Shown: in pieces, positions 18,601-26,451 of the stretch
Numbering within the stretch: position 1 is the stretch's first letter
How the letters are laid out: each line of letters starts with the position of its first letter
Assembly: GCA_031264295.1 (NCBI GenBank)
Contig: JAISED010000057.1
Coordinates: 37,119 to 101,118, forward strand
DNA: 64,000 nucleotides
Origin: Eubacteriales Family XIII. Incertae Sedis bacterium
GTDB lineage: Bacteria > Bacillota > Clostridia > Peptostreptococcales > Anaerovoracaceae
Reading direction: 5' to 3'
Program-made: the position numbers and the translations under genes
Notes under the pieces: model-generated
Told to the model about the DNA's origin: nothing
Databases searched by the model: none
The model's input: only the letters and a program-made list of their open reading frames with translations

Positions 18601-20805
18601 CACAACGACGACCTTGCCGCCGGCGGCGTGCGTTTTCTCAGCCACCGCATTTACAAGATAATCCTGCCCTGCGGGGAATTTGATGTTGGGGCGATCGCTG
18701 CCCTCGTTGCACACCCGGAACGGCGCGTATGCCGCAGTTGCATTGGCGGTTGCGGTGCCCACATATACTACAGATACGCCGCTATGCGACGCTTGATCGA
18801 TATGCTGCTGGTTCATAGCGGGAGTCCGGTCATAAGAGAAGCTGACGTATATATCATGTATGCCTTCGTTTTGGCTTCGGGCATAATCCCATACGCCGCG
18901 ATTGAACTTGCTTAGATCGAATTCGCCGTCTTGGTCGGCTTTGCTTGAGAATCCAACGGTTCTCCAGTTCGACTCTGTAATATCCGCGAAATTAGTCGGA
19001 ACCGCGCCCGAGTAGGTATTGCCGCCGGTCGGCAGGCAGCTGACAGTGGCCAATACCGAGCCGTTCGGAGAATCAAGCCGGAATTCGGCGTTTACCTTGA
19101 AGCTGTTGTTGCTGGCTGAGAATATCCTCACTTCTTCGGATGTCATGTTGCCGATGTCAATGCCTGAGAACTTAATGTACGAACCGTCGCGTACATTCGC
19201 CAGGTAATCGCCGGATTTGCTCAGGTCATAGGTTTCGCCGCCGGATGCAGCGTTCACTATTCCGCTGCCGGGATAAAAACCGATAGCGCGCACGCGCAGA
19301 AGGTCGGTTGACGAGTTGGCGGCCGGCGTCATGCCTTGATAGAAGCTTACGTTATCTGCCTGACCCTTTTCGGCGGCTAACATTGTCATGCCGTCTCTGA
19401 ACGTTATCCTGTCGGTTTTCGGCGAACCGCTGTAGTCCCCAAGATCAAAGGCGTCCATCAAAGGCCCGAAAACCTTTATATTTGTGTTATTGATATTGAT
19501 AGGCAGCGCGCTATTGTTGTTTTTCAAAAGCACCGCGCCTTGCACCGCAGCCTCAAGTGTGGCGTCGCGGTTATACCTGGATTCCGGCAATTTTTCCGGA
19601 TCATTGCCGGAGGCGGAATTGACCCATTCATAGCCGTCGCTCACTTGGTAGGGCAACATTGTGGGAATCCCGCTCGCGTCGGCCGGGCCGTCGAATTCGC
19701 CGGTTTTAAAACGCGTAAGGAGTATTTCCATCAGGTTGTGGTCGATTTCATCCTCGCTGATGAGTCCCTCATCGACAGCCGCGACAGTGAACTTATCGTA
19801 AGCCCAGTCTATCGAACCGCCGCCGCCGCAATCCATGTTATTACCGGCTTTTATACTGTAAGCCACGGCCTCGGGATATGTTACGGAGTGATCGGCGCCC
19901 TTCGGAACCCATCTGTGATTGTTAACCTGATCGAGAATGGCGCCGCAGTCATTAACGACAAAGCCTGTAAATCCAAAAGTTTGCCTTAGCAGCTTGGTTA
20001 ACAGGTAATCATTTGCGGAAGCCGGGACTTCGTTTACCCTGTTATATGACGACATGACCGACGCAACGTCAGTCTTTTCCACAATTCTCTGAAACGCCCA
20101 TGTGTAATAATCGCGCAGCGTCTTATCGTCGATGTCATATGTACCCGAATTACGGTTTCTTTCGCTGTTATTGGCGGCGTAGTGCTTCAGCGTCGGGGCG
20201 ATCTTTATATAGTCCGTTCCGAATTCCGCGCCTGCGTTAGGGTTGGTGACGCCGTCGCCGATGCCCTGCATGCCCTGGACGAACATTTCGCCCATGACGG
20301 CGGTTAAAAACGGATCCTCGCTGTAAGCTTCCTCGTTGCGCCCCCAGCGCGGGTCGCGCAGCAGATTCATAGTCGGGGAATAGTATGAGAGTCCACGCCC
20401 CGGGGTGGCGTTATAATACGCCCGAATCTCGTCGCCCACAATCTGGCCGACTTTCAGCATGAGGTCGCGGTTCCACGACGATGCGGTAGCGATAGGGGAA
20501 GGGAATGAAACGCCCCCCTCGTTCTTTGCTATGCCGTGAAGCGCCTCGTTCTGATAAGTGTATGATTTCAGGCCTAGCCTCGGTATGGCCGGAGCAGGCG
20601 GCTTGAGCTGCGACTGCTTTTCGGCCAGGCTCATCCGGCTGACTAGATCGGCGGCGCGTTCCTTATAGCTGAGACTCGTGTCCAGATACGCCGGCAAGGT
20701 TTCGTCAGCCGCGTTAACCGTTAGTAAACCCGGAGCGATGACAAGTCCCTGTAACATACACGCGCATAAAACAACAGATAGAAATGCGGTAAAATGCCTT
20801 TTCAT
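15622..20805 (-). CDS. Secreted multidomain glycoside hydrolase family 3 protein
   Basis: 1727 residues, roughly twice a normal GH3 enzyme. A signal peptide occupies residues 1-33 (cleavage near NAADE). The GH3 N-domain covers about 45-370, with LKHYAANN near 207 and the nucleophile Asp286 in GFVVNDCGAI. The GH3 C-domain (about 410-820) is interrupted near 510-660 by a carbohydrate-binding-like insert. A fibronectin-like domain and a bacterial Ig-like domain follow, then two copies of a module of about 170 residues sharing NSxRLRSxDxGNKPG and EHNFGWR. No sortase or dockerin motif was seen, so it is probably released. Likely a beta-glucosidase or beta-xylosidase acting on plant polysaccharide; substrate uncertain. 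Confidence 0.9.
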   Translation of the reverse strand: MKRHFTAFLSVVLCACMLQGLVIAPGLLTVNAADETLPAYLDTSLSYKERAADLVSRMSLAEKQSQLKPPAPAIPRLGLKSYTYQNEALHGIAKNEGGVSFPSPIATASSWNRDLMLKVGQIVGDEIRAYYNATPGRGLSYYSPTMNLLRDPRWGRNEEAYSEDPFLTAVMGEMFVQGMQGIGDGVTNPNAGAEFGTDYIKIAPTLKHYAANNSERNRNSGTYDIDDKTLRDYYTWAFQRIVEKTDVASVMSSYNRVNEVPASANDYLLTKLLRQTFGFTGFVVNDCGAILDQVNNHRWVPKGADHSVTYPEAVAYSIKAGNNMDCGGGGSIDWAYDKFTVAAVDEGLISEDEIDHNLMEILLTRFKTGEFDGPADASGIPTMLPYQVSDGYEWVNSASGNDPEKLPESRYNRDATLEAAVQGAVLLKNNNSALPININNTNIKVFGPLMDAFDLGDYSGSPKTDRITFRDGMTMLAAEKGQADNVSFYQGMTPAANSSTDLLRVRAIGFYPGSGIVNAASGGETYDLSKSGDYLANVRDGSYIKFSGIDIGNMTSEEVRIFSASNNSFKVNAEFRLDSPNGSVLATVSCLPTGGNTYSGAVPTNFADITESNWRTVGFSSKADQDGEFDLSKFNRGVWDYARSQNEGIHDIYVSFSYDRTPAMNQQHIDQASHSGVSVVYVGTATANATAAYAPFRVCNEGSDRPNIKFPAGQDYLVNAVAEKTHAAGGKVVVVIQSVGVMDISAFVDNVDAIIWTAYNGQRQGEAHSRLILGDYNPSGNLTQTWYTDDSQLYPYPASFLTDYSIDNRDDKVGRTYMYFKGTPRYPFGFGLSYTNFTIGNVQIADPADGIITVSADVTNNTAVPGAEVVQVYVEAPGHGDGVNPSQQLKGFARVELGANETKQAEIQLEVKDLMVIDPSTVSNTDVNLSGVRKLMPGGYNVKVCYDSATPVANGARTINLTEADTPLKLKVVTLRTDKPVATSGEMFNSNVTICLTDETFLDPNAPGLSISYESSNPANASVDPDTGVISAIKGGTSLITATFTYNDQVLEASYPVVVVNVVSLSELNINGQLIDGYRYNRFLYDVKLPVDTTEIPVITASAPDDCLVEYAAAAKVPGSTFVTVTRGSETASYEISFSYSDYEVELPEEKLIAAGDGFANRGPWSTTSSSNGMYADWANLDGQLPIDLLHYSNRDGLYLTLTMEFHSPNEERPFSDVLRNATGGSNSLRLRSSDLGNKPGDPYLSQDPNNSEHNFGWRISSQWNLQWGKNYIRIPLSSVVGKTLTSNSDRDVPMTEYMINVNGVDVLARETSRGLLDWSDIRRMILMIFADDNSHQTAPISMSLGDIKIVDTGVFIGHLDETVATFNTFAARTPLYNNMYADWTSPDPGSGIAVVDGGNVKLDLGNHNHKDKLYLTFTLTMSSTHESERTLSSLMTSGSNSIRLRSPDQGNKPGAPSTGSEHNFGWRPTAAWGLTWGTNYVSIPLGKPIDSAVTTNSDTYPENYTINVNGVEVPVRECHLGLIDWKYINRIIMMIFVDNKLPDEIITMTLEDVMIIDGTIKELTSERRAALESLMTPKIPQDGYADTSYNAYLDAYDKVDKIKSIADWPTPLMYSIGYLQQAIDGLEFGTDPDPDPNTVFSADFTDSTAQIRNRSGGILAGSAIAAVYDKSGVLRYSEAKPFNITSGDNANIDFDLDFAAYPQEDFNYKVFFWDNYYRPLTEAITN

Positions 20806-21136
20806 GGTAAATTCTCCTTGTCTTAATTATAGGCAATCTTCGGGAAAAATCCTCGCAGGATGACATAACGCGGGTTTCCGGAGCTTGCCAGTACTATTTA
20901 GATTCCGCCCGAATAACTGAACGGATAACAGAAAATAGTATTGCAATGATTTCCCATGTGCTTATCCCCCATATCTATAGTTATTATCATTATAATATAC
21001 CGGTGAATAAAGTTCTATTGAAAATTTTCCATGAAAAGGTTAAAAATATATCAATTATCAGATTTAAGGGGGGAGACTTCTAAAAACCAGGATGTGCGGC
21101 AGGGTTTTTGGAGCTTGCCTTAAGAGAGTGCGGCTC
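20806..21136. other. Spacer between GH3 and hypD, no gene
   Basis: 331 bp, AT-rich in its middle (about 20940-21060). It must hold the GH3 promoter; a weak minus-strand match (TTCAAT, 17 bp, TATATT) lies near 20994-21022. A short recurring element ending GGAGCTTGC appears at about 20866 and again near 21092. Confidence 0.6.
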
Positions 21137-22300
21137 TTACCTGTTCTGATACCAGACGCCGCAGGCGCCTTCCGATGAGACCATGCAGGGTCCGAAGGGG
21201 CTGTCCGGGCGGCATTCATTTCCGAACATACGGCATTCTCCGGGGCTGATCCTCCCCATAATGACGTCACTGCAGCGGCAGCCGTGCGGCAAAGTGATAT
21301 CCCCGTCAAGCTCGCGCCCGCCACCGTCTAATCCGAGGTATTCTGCCTTAATGTAGTATCCCGAATCCGGCAATTCCCCCAGGCCACGCCAGTAAGCCGC
21401 GCCTAATTCAAAATATTTTTCGATCAAACCCTGTGCTTTAAGGTTTCCGGATTCCCTCACCGCAGAAGTGTATATATTGCGGAACATAGGCGCGGACTCG
21501 GGACAGACGTTGCCTGCCGCAGCGGATTCGGGACAGCCTTCGCCTGCCGCAGCGGACTCGGGACAGACGTTGCCCGCCATAGTTGTGAAGATCGAGTGTG
21601 AATCATGGCCTGCCCGCAAGTTCTCCGTCATCCTCACTATGGCGTAAATCGCCGCCAAAAGCTGCTCGCCGTCAAATCCGGCTATCACAAAGGGCTTAGC
21701 ATGCTCAGCCGACAAACGGACAAACGGCGCCGCCCCCGTTATTACCGCCACATGACCGGGGCAGATATAGCCGTCGATGCCGTCTTCGTTACGCGCTACC
21801 CAATCCAGAACGGGTTCCACCGCTCTAAGCGCGGTAACGATCTTAAGATTTTCAAGCCTGCGTTCGAGCGCGTTCTCGATTACAAGGGCGTGAACCGGCA
21901 GCGTCGTCTCAAAACCGACAGCCGCCAGCACGAAACTTAGATCCGGATTGGCGGCCGCGCGGGATACCGCTTCCAGCGGCGAATATATCATCTCAACGTT
22001 TCCGCCCTCGCCCTTTATCCCGGCCAGGCTTTTTTCGGCGCCGGGCGCCTTAAGCATGTCGCCGAAGCTCAAAACCACGTTCTCGGGTCTCATGGCATAT
22101 TCAATGCACCTATCTATGAAGGCGGCAGGCGTGACGCATACGGGGCAGCCGGGCCCCGAAATCAACTCAATATTCGGTGAAAGCAGACTTCGTATGCCAT
22201 TTTTAAAAATAGCGGCAGTATGAGTGCCGCAGACTTCCATTATCTTGATATTATTACCGTTATAATTTTTAAGATATCCGACTATTTCTTCGATTTTCAT
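21137..22300 (-). CDS. hypD: Hydrogenase maturation protein HypD
   Basis: Iron-sulphur scaffold that, with HypC, assembles the Fe(CN)2CO group of [NiFe] hydrogenases. 387 residues from ATG 22300 (MKIEEIV); the longer frame starts with TTG and lacks a ribosome site. Conserved motifs: MEVCGTHT near residue 20, GPGCPVCVTP near 50, AVGFETT near 120, ICPGHVAVI near 170, GFDGEQLL near 195, and a C-terminal cysteine cluster (PHGCRCSDV and later Cys). Around residues 242-270 is a three-fold 10-residue repeat with the core CPESA, absent from normal HypD, which adds three cysteines. hypC lies upstream. Confidence 0.94.
   Translation of the reverse strand: MKIEEIVGYLKNYNGNNIKIMEVCGTHTAAIFKNGIRSLLSPNIELISGPGCPVCVTPAAFIDRCIEYAMRPENVVLSFGDMLKAPGAEKSLAGIKGEGGNVEMIYSPLEAVSRAAANPDLSFVLAAVGFETTLPVHALVIENALERRLENLKIVTALRAVEPVLDWVARNEDGIDGYICPGHVAVITGAAPFVRLSAEHAKPFVIAGFDGEQLLAAIYAIVRMTENLRAGHDSHSIFTTMAGNVCPESAAAGEGCPESAAAGNVCPESAPMFRNIYTSAVRESGNLKAQGLIEKYFELGAAYWRGLGELPDSGYYIKAEYLGLDGGGRELDGDITLPHGCRCSDVIMGRISPGECRMFGNECRPDSPFGPCMVSSEGACGVWYQNR
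21492..21578. repeat. 30-bp in-frame tandem repeat inside hypD
   Basis: Units start at 21492, 21522 and 21552 (GCGGACTCGGGACAG...), exactly 30 bp apart, so each adds 10 codons. The reading frame is kept. Confidence 0.92.
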
Positions 22301-22324
22301 ATATCCATTCCCGCAGGACAATGC

Positions 22325-22402
22325 CTGCGCCCGTGTTATTTCACTCGCAGGTTCTAATCCCTGCGCCCATGTTATTTCACTCGCAGGTTCTAATCCCTGC
22401 GC
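22325..22402. repeat. 36-bp tandem repeat between hypC and hypD
   Basis: CTGCGCCCGTGTTATTTCAC-type units start at 22325 and 22361, and a third begins at 22397 and runs into the hypC stop codon. One base differs between the two full units. Confidence 0.9.
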
Positions 22403-22608
22403 TATTCCATATCGGCAAAGATAGAGAGTATTTCCTCCGCCTTTTCCTGAATCATAACCTCAATAGCGCAGCCGGCGTGAGTTAACACATAATCACCCGG
22501 CGACGCTGAAACGATCCCGATATTTATATCCAAAATATTTCCGTTAAAATCGACCTTTGCCTCATTTCCGCTTACTGAGACGACCCTTCCAGGCAACGCA
22601 ATACACAT
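22402..22608 (-). CDS. hypC: Hydrogenase maturation chaperone HypC
   Basis: 68 residues. It starts with the diagnostic MCIALPG, whose Cys2 carries the iron centre, and has the DY(V)LTHAGCAIE segment near residue 40-50. It works with HypD in building the active-site iron of [NiFe] hydrogenase. AAAGGAG lies upstream of ATG. hypD follows on the same strand. hypA, B, E and F and the hydrogenase are not in the window. Confidence 0.94.
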   Translation of the reverse strand: MCIALPGRVVSVSGNEAKVDFNGNILDINIGIVSASPGDYVLTHAGCAIEVMIQEKAEEILSIFADME

Positions 22609-22630
22609 CTCGGTCTCAAACTCCTTTGCT

Positions 22631-22879
22631 TTAACAACTGATAGTACTGAATTCAGTATTATCAGCCTTAAACGGCTCTTCCGGCGCCTGCTCTGCTAAA
22701 TCCCGAGCGCCCTTCTTGCGCCTTCTGACGCACTCCGTCAATAAATATTCGATCTGCCCGTTGACAGATCTGAAATCATCTTCCGCCCAGGCAGCAAGGT
22801 CTTTATACAAACCCGCAGACAAACGCAGTGGGATCTGTTTCTTCTCGCTACCTTTCTTTTCATTGTCATTCGTATCCAT
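22631..22879 (-). CDS. Arc-like ribbon-helix-helix protein
   Basis: 82 residues. The core KKQIPLRLSAGLYKDLAAWA, then VNGQIEYLLTECVRRRKK, matches a ribbon-helix-helix DNA-binding unit (beta strand, then two helices) near residues 13-55, with an acidic tail. Such small proteins commonly sit beside SPFH proteins, as here, 10 bp after the SPFH stop codon. It may regulate its own operon through the palindrome at 23958-23976. Function otherwise unknown. Confidence 0.7.
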   Translation of the reverse strand: MDTNDNEKKGSEKKQIPLRLSAGLYKDLAAWAEDDFRSVNGQIEYLLTECVRRRKKGARDLAEQAPEEPFKADNTEFSTISC

Positions 22880-22889
22880 GAGTGCTTAC

Positions 22890-23915
22890 TTAGTATATCG
22901 AACCGCTGTTGACTATGGGTTGGGCGTCCTTGTTGCCGCAGAGCACGACCAGCAGATTGCTCACCATGGCAGCCTTGCGTTCCTCATCAAGCTCTACAAT
23001 GCCGTTGTTGCGGAGTTGGGCAAGCGCCATCTCCACCATATCCACAGCGCCCTTCACAATCGCAGCTCTCGCGTCGATTATAGCCGCCGCCTGCTGTCTC
23101 TGAAGCATCGCCGCAGCTATTTCAGGTGCATAAGCCAAATGCGTAATCCGCGCTTCGATAACTTCAAGCCCCGCCACATGCACTTTGTCCTGTATCGCCA
23201 CCTTCAATTTATCGGCGACCTCCTGACTGCTGCCCCTCAGCGAACCCTCATCGTCGTCGCCCGGCAGGTCGTAAGGATAGAGCCTTACAATATTCCGCAG
23301 CGCCGAATCACACTGTATCGACAAGAATTCACTGTAATTATCCACGCTGAATACAGCTTTGGCGGTGTTTACTACGCGCCATATCACGACAATCCCTATC
23401 TCTATAGGATTACCCATAAGATCATTTATCTTCTGCTTGTCGTTGTTTAATGTCATCGCTTTAAGGGATATCTTCTTGTTTACATGCCTCACAGTTTTGG
23501 CGGTTTCCCCTTGATTAGCGTTCTTAAGTACCAGTTCCAGATTCAGTCCGCCTTCGGCGTGCCCGTCGTCGCCCGGCTTTGTCGCAGTTGCGAACGGATT
23601 TACGAAAAAGTAGCCCGGCCCTCTGAGCGTTCCGTAATACTTGCCGAATATGGTAAGCACATACGCCTCGTTCGGCTTCAGGATTTTAAGCCCCGCGAAA
23701 AGCAAAGGCATGACAATCAGAAGGTATACTATCGACGCCGTCAGCATCAATATAGACGCCGGTCTGTATGTGACGGCCATCAGCACATAATAGATAATGC
23801 CTATGCACGCCGCAAGTGTAAGCAGACAGTTCAACAACAGGATCGCCATACCGTTTAAAGCCGGCGCCTGCTTTTCCTCGTTAACAACTTCATTTTGCAC
23901 TTCGTCTTTAACCAT
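22890..23915 (-). CDS. SPFH/Band 7 domain membrane protein
   Basis: 341 residues. Two N-terminal transmembrane helices (about 24-48 and 55-75) are followed by an SPFH domain starting near LKILKPNEAYVLTIFGKYYG and a coiled-coil-prone region (AAAMLQRQQAAAIIDARAAI, near 270). The C-terminus is short and lacks a protease domain. Family members scaffold membrane microdomains and modulate membrane proteases. It is co-transcribed with the small RHH protein. The promoter and palindrome are listed separately. Confidence 0.88.
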   Translation of the reverse strand: MVKDEVQNEVVNEEKQAPALNGMAILLLNCLLTLAACIGIIYYVLMAVTYRPASILMLTASIVYLLIVMPLLFAGLKILKPNEAYVLTIFGKYYGTLRGPGYFFVNPFATATKPGDDGHAEGGLNLELVLKNANQGETAKTVRHVNKKISLKAMTLNNDKQKINDLMGNPIEIGIVVIWRVVNTAKAVFSVDNYSEFLSIQCDSALRNIVRLYPYDLPGDDDEGSLRGSSQEVADKLKVAIQDKVHVAGLEVIEARITHLAYAPEIAAAMLQRQQAAAIIDARAAIVKGAVDMVEMALAQLRNNGIVELDEERKAAMVSNLLVVLCGNKDAQPIVNSGSIY

Positions 23916-23957
23916 TTTTTTATTTCCCTTCTCTTACTCTTAATACCTGAGCGCGGC

Positions 23958-23976
23958 TGATATCATTATGATATCA
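23958..23976. promoter_or_regulatory. Perfect 19-bp palindrome overlapping SPFH promoter
   Basis: TGATATCAT-T-ATGATATCA, with 9-bp arms, covers the -10 box of the SPFH gene. It is a good operator candidate, possibly for the RHH protein of the same operon. Confidence 0.65.
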
Positions 23977-23996
23977 AATTAATATCTGATTGTCAA
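23968..23996 (-). promoter_or_regulatory. SigA promoter of SPFH-RHH operon
   Basis: Minus strand TTGACA (23996-23991), 17 bp, TATCAT (23973-23968), about 50 bp upstream of the SPFH start. Confidence 0.75.
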
Positions 23997-24030
23997 TAGA
24001 TTATTTTTTTTAAAAATCTCAAAATTTCTA

Positions 24031-24059
24031 TTGACAAAGTGGGTCTAATGCGTTAAACT
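24031..24059 (+). promoter_or_regulatory. Promoter of blaI-like gene
   Basis: TTGACA (24031-24036), 17 bp, TAAACT (24054-24059). The imperfect dyad GTCTAAT-GC-GTTAAAC (24043-24058) covers the -10 box, and a perfect palindrome follows just downstream. Confidence 0.7.
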
Positions 24060-24069
24060 CATGTTGTCG

Positions 24070-24087
24070 GGTTTAATAGATTAAACC
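24070..24087. promoter_or_regulatory. Palindromic operator before blaI-like gene
   Basis: GGTTTAAT-AG-ATTAAACC is a perfect 18-bp palindrome between the -10 box and the BlaI-like start codon. With the related dyad over the -10 box it forms a two-site arrangement typical of BlaI/MecI autoregulation. The sequence differs from the classic TACA/TGTA operator. Confidence 0.7.
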
Positions 24088-24102
24088 GAGGGAGGATATG
24101 AT

Positions 24103-24465
24103 ATGGAAAACTATAAACTTTATGACGGAGAATACAAGTTTATCTGCGTAATCTGGGACGCCGAGCCGATCGGTTCGATGAAGCTTGTACAGTTGTGCGA
24201 TGAAAAACTCGGGTGGAAGAAATCTACGACTTTCACGATGCTTCGCAGGCTTGCGGAACGCGGGCTTGTACGGAATGAGAAATCCGTAGTCACCAGCTTG
24301 ATCAAGCGCGAACAAGTACAGCAGTATGAAATTGAATCATTGATGGATAAGATGTTCGACGGATCTGTGCCGTCATTTGTCGCCTCATTCCTACGGGGCA
24401 GGACGATTAGCGAGGCTGAGCTGCAAGAGATTCAGAGGATGATAGAGGAGGCGACGGAGCGATGA
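24103..24465 (+). CDS. BlaI/MecI/CopY-family transcriptional repressor
   Basis: 120 residues. The winged helix spans residues 1-75, with LVQLCDEKLGWKKSTTFTMLRRLAERGLV as the recognition-helix region, followed by a C-terminal dimerisation helix pair. GAGGGAGG precedes ATG 24103. It overlaps the M56 peptidase gene by 4 nt. In this family the membrane peptidase triggers cleavage or release of the repressor, so this pair is probably a self-regulated stress switch for the neighbouring genes. Confidence 0.9.
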   Translation: MENYKLYDGEYKFICVIWDAEPIGSMKLVQLCDEKLGWKKSTTFTMLRRLAERGLVRNEKSVVTSLIKREQVQQYEIESLMDKMFDGSVPSFVASFLRGRTISEAELQEIQRMIEEATER

Positions 24466-25679
24466 ATACAATAAACGCTGTCAGGGATATATTTCCGCAT
24501 ATTATCGAAATGAGCATAGTCGGCGGAATCGCGGTAGTGGCTGTTGTTCTGGCGAGGCGCTTGCTCAGACGCGCGCCGAAGATATACTCTTACGCGCTTT
24601 GGGCGGTAGTTATATTCAGCCTGCTATGTCCGTTCAGACCCCAGAGTCCATTCGGGCTTATGCCCGATTCAGGGGCTATTTTAGAAGCGGCGATTGGGAC
24701 ATTGCACTCTGTGGCGGAGTACAAGGATACTGAGATGAAGCAAGCGGGTGAGATGGTGTATGATCTGCCTGAAAACGCAGAAATAGATTATTCTATCGCG
24801 CCTCCGAACGCTGCGCCCTACAGCGCTATAGCACATATATATGAATGGCTTGACCGCTATGGCGCTGCGATATGGTTGCTGGGCGTCTGTCTTCTCGTAT
24901 GGCGCGCAACAATAAATTACACTAAACTGAAAAGGGATCTGTGTTTCGCGACGAAGTGGCGCGGCGGAAATGAAGTGTGCGAATTCGAACGAATCCCCGG
25001 CATTCATGACAATGTCTACGAAACCGATCAGATCCATTCGCCATTTGTGCTTGGGTTTATACATCCGAAGATATATCTGCCCGTCGCCATGCCCGAAAGC
25101 GAGGTCGGTTTTATCCTGCGGCATGAGGGAACACATATCAGGCGGCTGGATTACCTTGTGAAACCTGTGGCTTTCATCACCCTTGCCATCCACTGGTTCA
25201 ACCCGCTCGTATGGCTGGCGTATTATCTCATTAGTAAAGATATGGAAATGTCATGCGATGAGTCTGTGCTGAAAGAAACGGACGGAACGGGTTATTCCAA
25301 GGCGCTGCTTTCTTTTGCTGCGGGTGGGCGTCCGGCGGCATTGTCACCTGTTGCTTTCGGCGAGGTCAGTACAAAAGAACGCATTAAAAACGTGCTTAAT
25401 TTCCGTCAACCCTCACGATGGATCAGTGCGGCGGCCTTTATCCTTGTACTGGCGCTGACTGTGGGTATTGCTATGAACAGGTCGAATGATGGATCTGCGG
25501 AACATGAAGGCGAGGCATATACACAAGAAACACCTTACGTCAGTCATGCGTCGGCAGAAAAGAGATATATATTAGTAGAAAGTACAGGAAACGCCATAGA
25601 CATAGAACCAAACGCATATGATTACGTGCATAGCGACGATGGTAGGACATACAGGTTGGAAGAGATTATAGAGAAGTAG
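24462..25679 (+). CDS. BlaR1-type M56 membrane metallopeptidase
   Basis: 405 residues with about four transmembrane helices (near 15-35, 42-58, 128-146 and 320-338). The zinc protease motif HEGTH, an HExxH variant, lies in ILRHEGTHIRRLDY near residue 224-228, and DMEMSCDESVL near 265 supplies the third ligand. The extracellular C-terminal part is short (about 65 residues), and there is no penicillin-binding sensor domain. The sensed signal is therefore not a beta-lactam in any obvious way. It is coupled to the BlaI-like gene by an ATGA overlap. Confidence 0.88.
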   Translation: MNTINAVRDIFPHIIEMSIVGGIAVVAVVLARRLLRRAPKIYSYALWAVVIFSLLCPFRPQSPFGLMPDSGAILEAAIGTLHSVAEYKDTEMKQAGEMVYDLPENAEIDYSIAPPNAAPYSAIAHIYEWLDRYGAAIWLLGVCLLVWRATINYTKLKRDLCFATKWRGGNEVCEFERIPGIHDNVYETDQIHSPFVLGFIHPKIYLPVAMPESEVGFILRHEGTHIRRLDYLVKPVAFITLAIHWFNPLVWLAYYLISKDMEMSCDESVLKETDGTGYSKALLSFAAGGRPAALSPVAFGEVSTKERIKNVLNFRQPSRWISAAAFILVLALTVGIAMNRSNDGSAEHEGEAYTQETPYVSHASAEKRYILVESTGNAIDIEPNAYDYVHSDDGRTYRLEEIIEK

Positions 25680-25752
25680 GCGTATAAGCGAGTGAAGTTA
25701 ACGGAGAGAGGCAGGCGTATAAGCGAGTGTAGTTAATATAGAGAGGCAGGTG
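25678..25752. repeat. 35-bp tandem duplication after the M56 gene
   Basis: AGGCGTATAAGCGAGTG starts at 25678, overlapping the stop codon of the peptidase gene, and again at 25713. A third AGG begins at 25748. Period 35 bp. Confidence 0.85.
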
Positions 25753-25755
25753 GAT

Positions 25756-26415
25756 ATGATAAATGTAAACGATGTAAGCTATAATTATGTCAGCAAGTAC
25801 CATACTGTAGAGGCCTTGAAAAATGTCTCTTGCAAGTTCGAAAACGGTATGCTGTATTCGATCATAGGACCTTCAGGCAGCGGCAAGACCACACTTCTTT
25901 CACTATTGGCGGGGCTTGACCTGCCGACAAGCGGAGAGATTTTCATAGATAACGTTAGCATGTCGTCTATGGATCGTGACAAGTACAGGCGTGAACAGGC
26001 GGCGGTCATATATCAATCCTTCAATTTATTCCCCTTGCTTACGGCGAAAGAAAACATCATGTTCCCCATGTTGTTAAAGGGGATGAACAAAGCTGAAGCG
26101 GGGCGTATAGCGACAGAATACGCCGAAGATGTGGGCTTGAGAGAAGTGCTCCTGTCTAAAAGGCCGCTATTGCTTAGCGGAGGGGAACAGCAGCGCGTGG
26201 CTATCGCAAGGGCATTGGCGATAGGCGGCGATATCTTGCTGGCAGATGAGCCTACGGGAAATCTCGACGAGGAAAACGGCAAAGTGATAATGAGCATTCT
26301 GAAGCGGCTGACCCACGAAAATGATTATCTGTGCATTATGATCACCCACAATACAGAGATGGCGGAACAGTCCGATCGGGTTTACGCTATTAAGGACGGC
26401 CGCGTTGTGTCTTGA
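25756..26415 (+). CDS. ABC transporter ATPase (MacB/LolD class)
   Basis: 219 residues from ATG 25756; the in-frame GTG at 25750 sits directly on the AGGCAGG ribosome site. Walker [10 protein letters not shown] near 38, Q-loop YQSFNLFP, signature LLSGGEQQRVAIARAL, Walker B ILLADEPTGNLD and the H-loop His in MITHN are intact. The class pairs with FtsX-type permeases for peptide, antibiotic or lipoprotein export. The permease gene follows by 36 bp. Confidence 0.92.
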   Translation: MINVNDVSYNYVSKYHTVEALKNVSCKFENGMLYSIIGPSGSGKTTLLSLLAGLDLPTSGEIFIDNVSMSSMDRDKYRREQAAVIYQSFNLFPLLTAKENIMFPMLLKGMNKAEAGRIATEYAEDVGLREVLLSKRPLLLSGGEQQRVAIARALAIGGDILLADEPTGNLDEENGKVIMSILKRLTHENDYLCIMITHNTEMAEQSDRVYAIKDGRVVS

Positions 26416-26451
26416 TGCGACGGGTTTTAAGTGTGGAGAATGGCTAATAAC

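Noticed and set aside
24462..25679. Beta-lactam resistance sensor BlaR1
   Set aside because: The metallopeptidase part is present but the penicillin-binding sensor domain is missing and no beta-lactamase gene is near.
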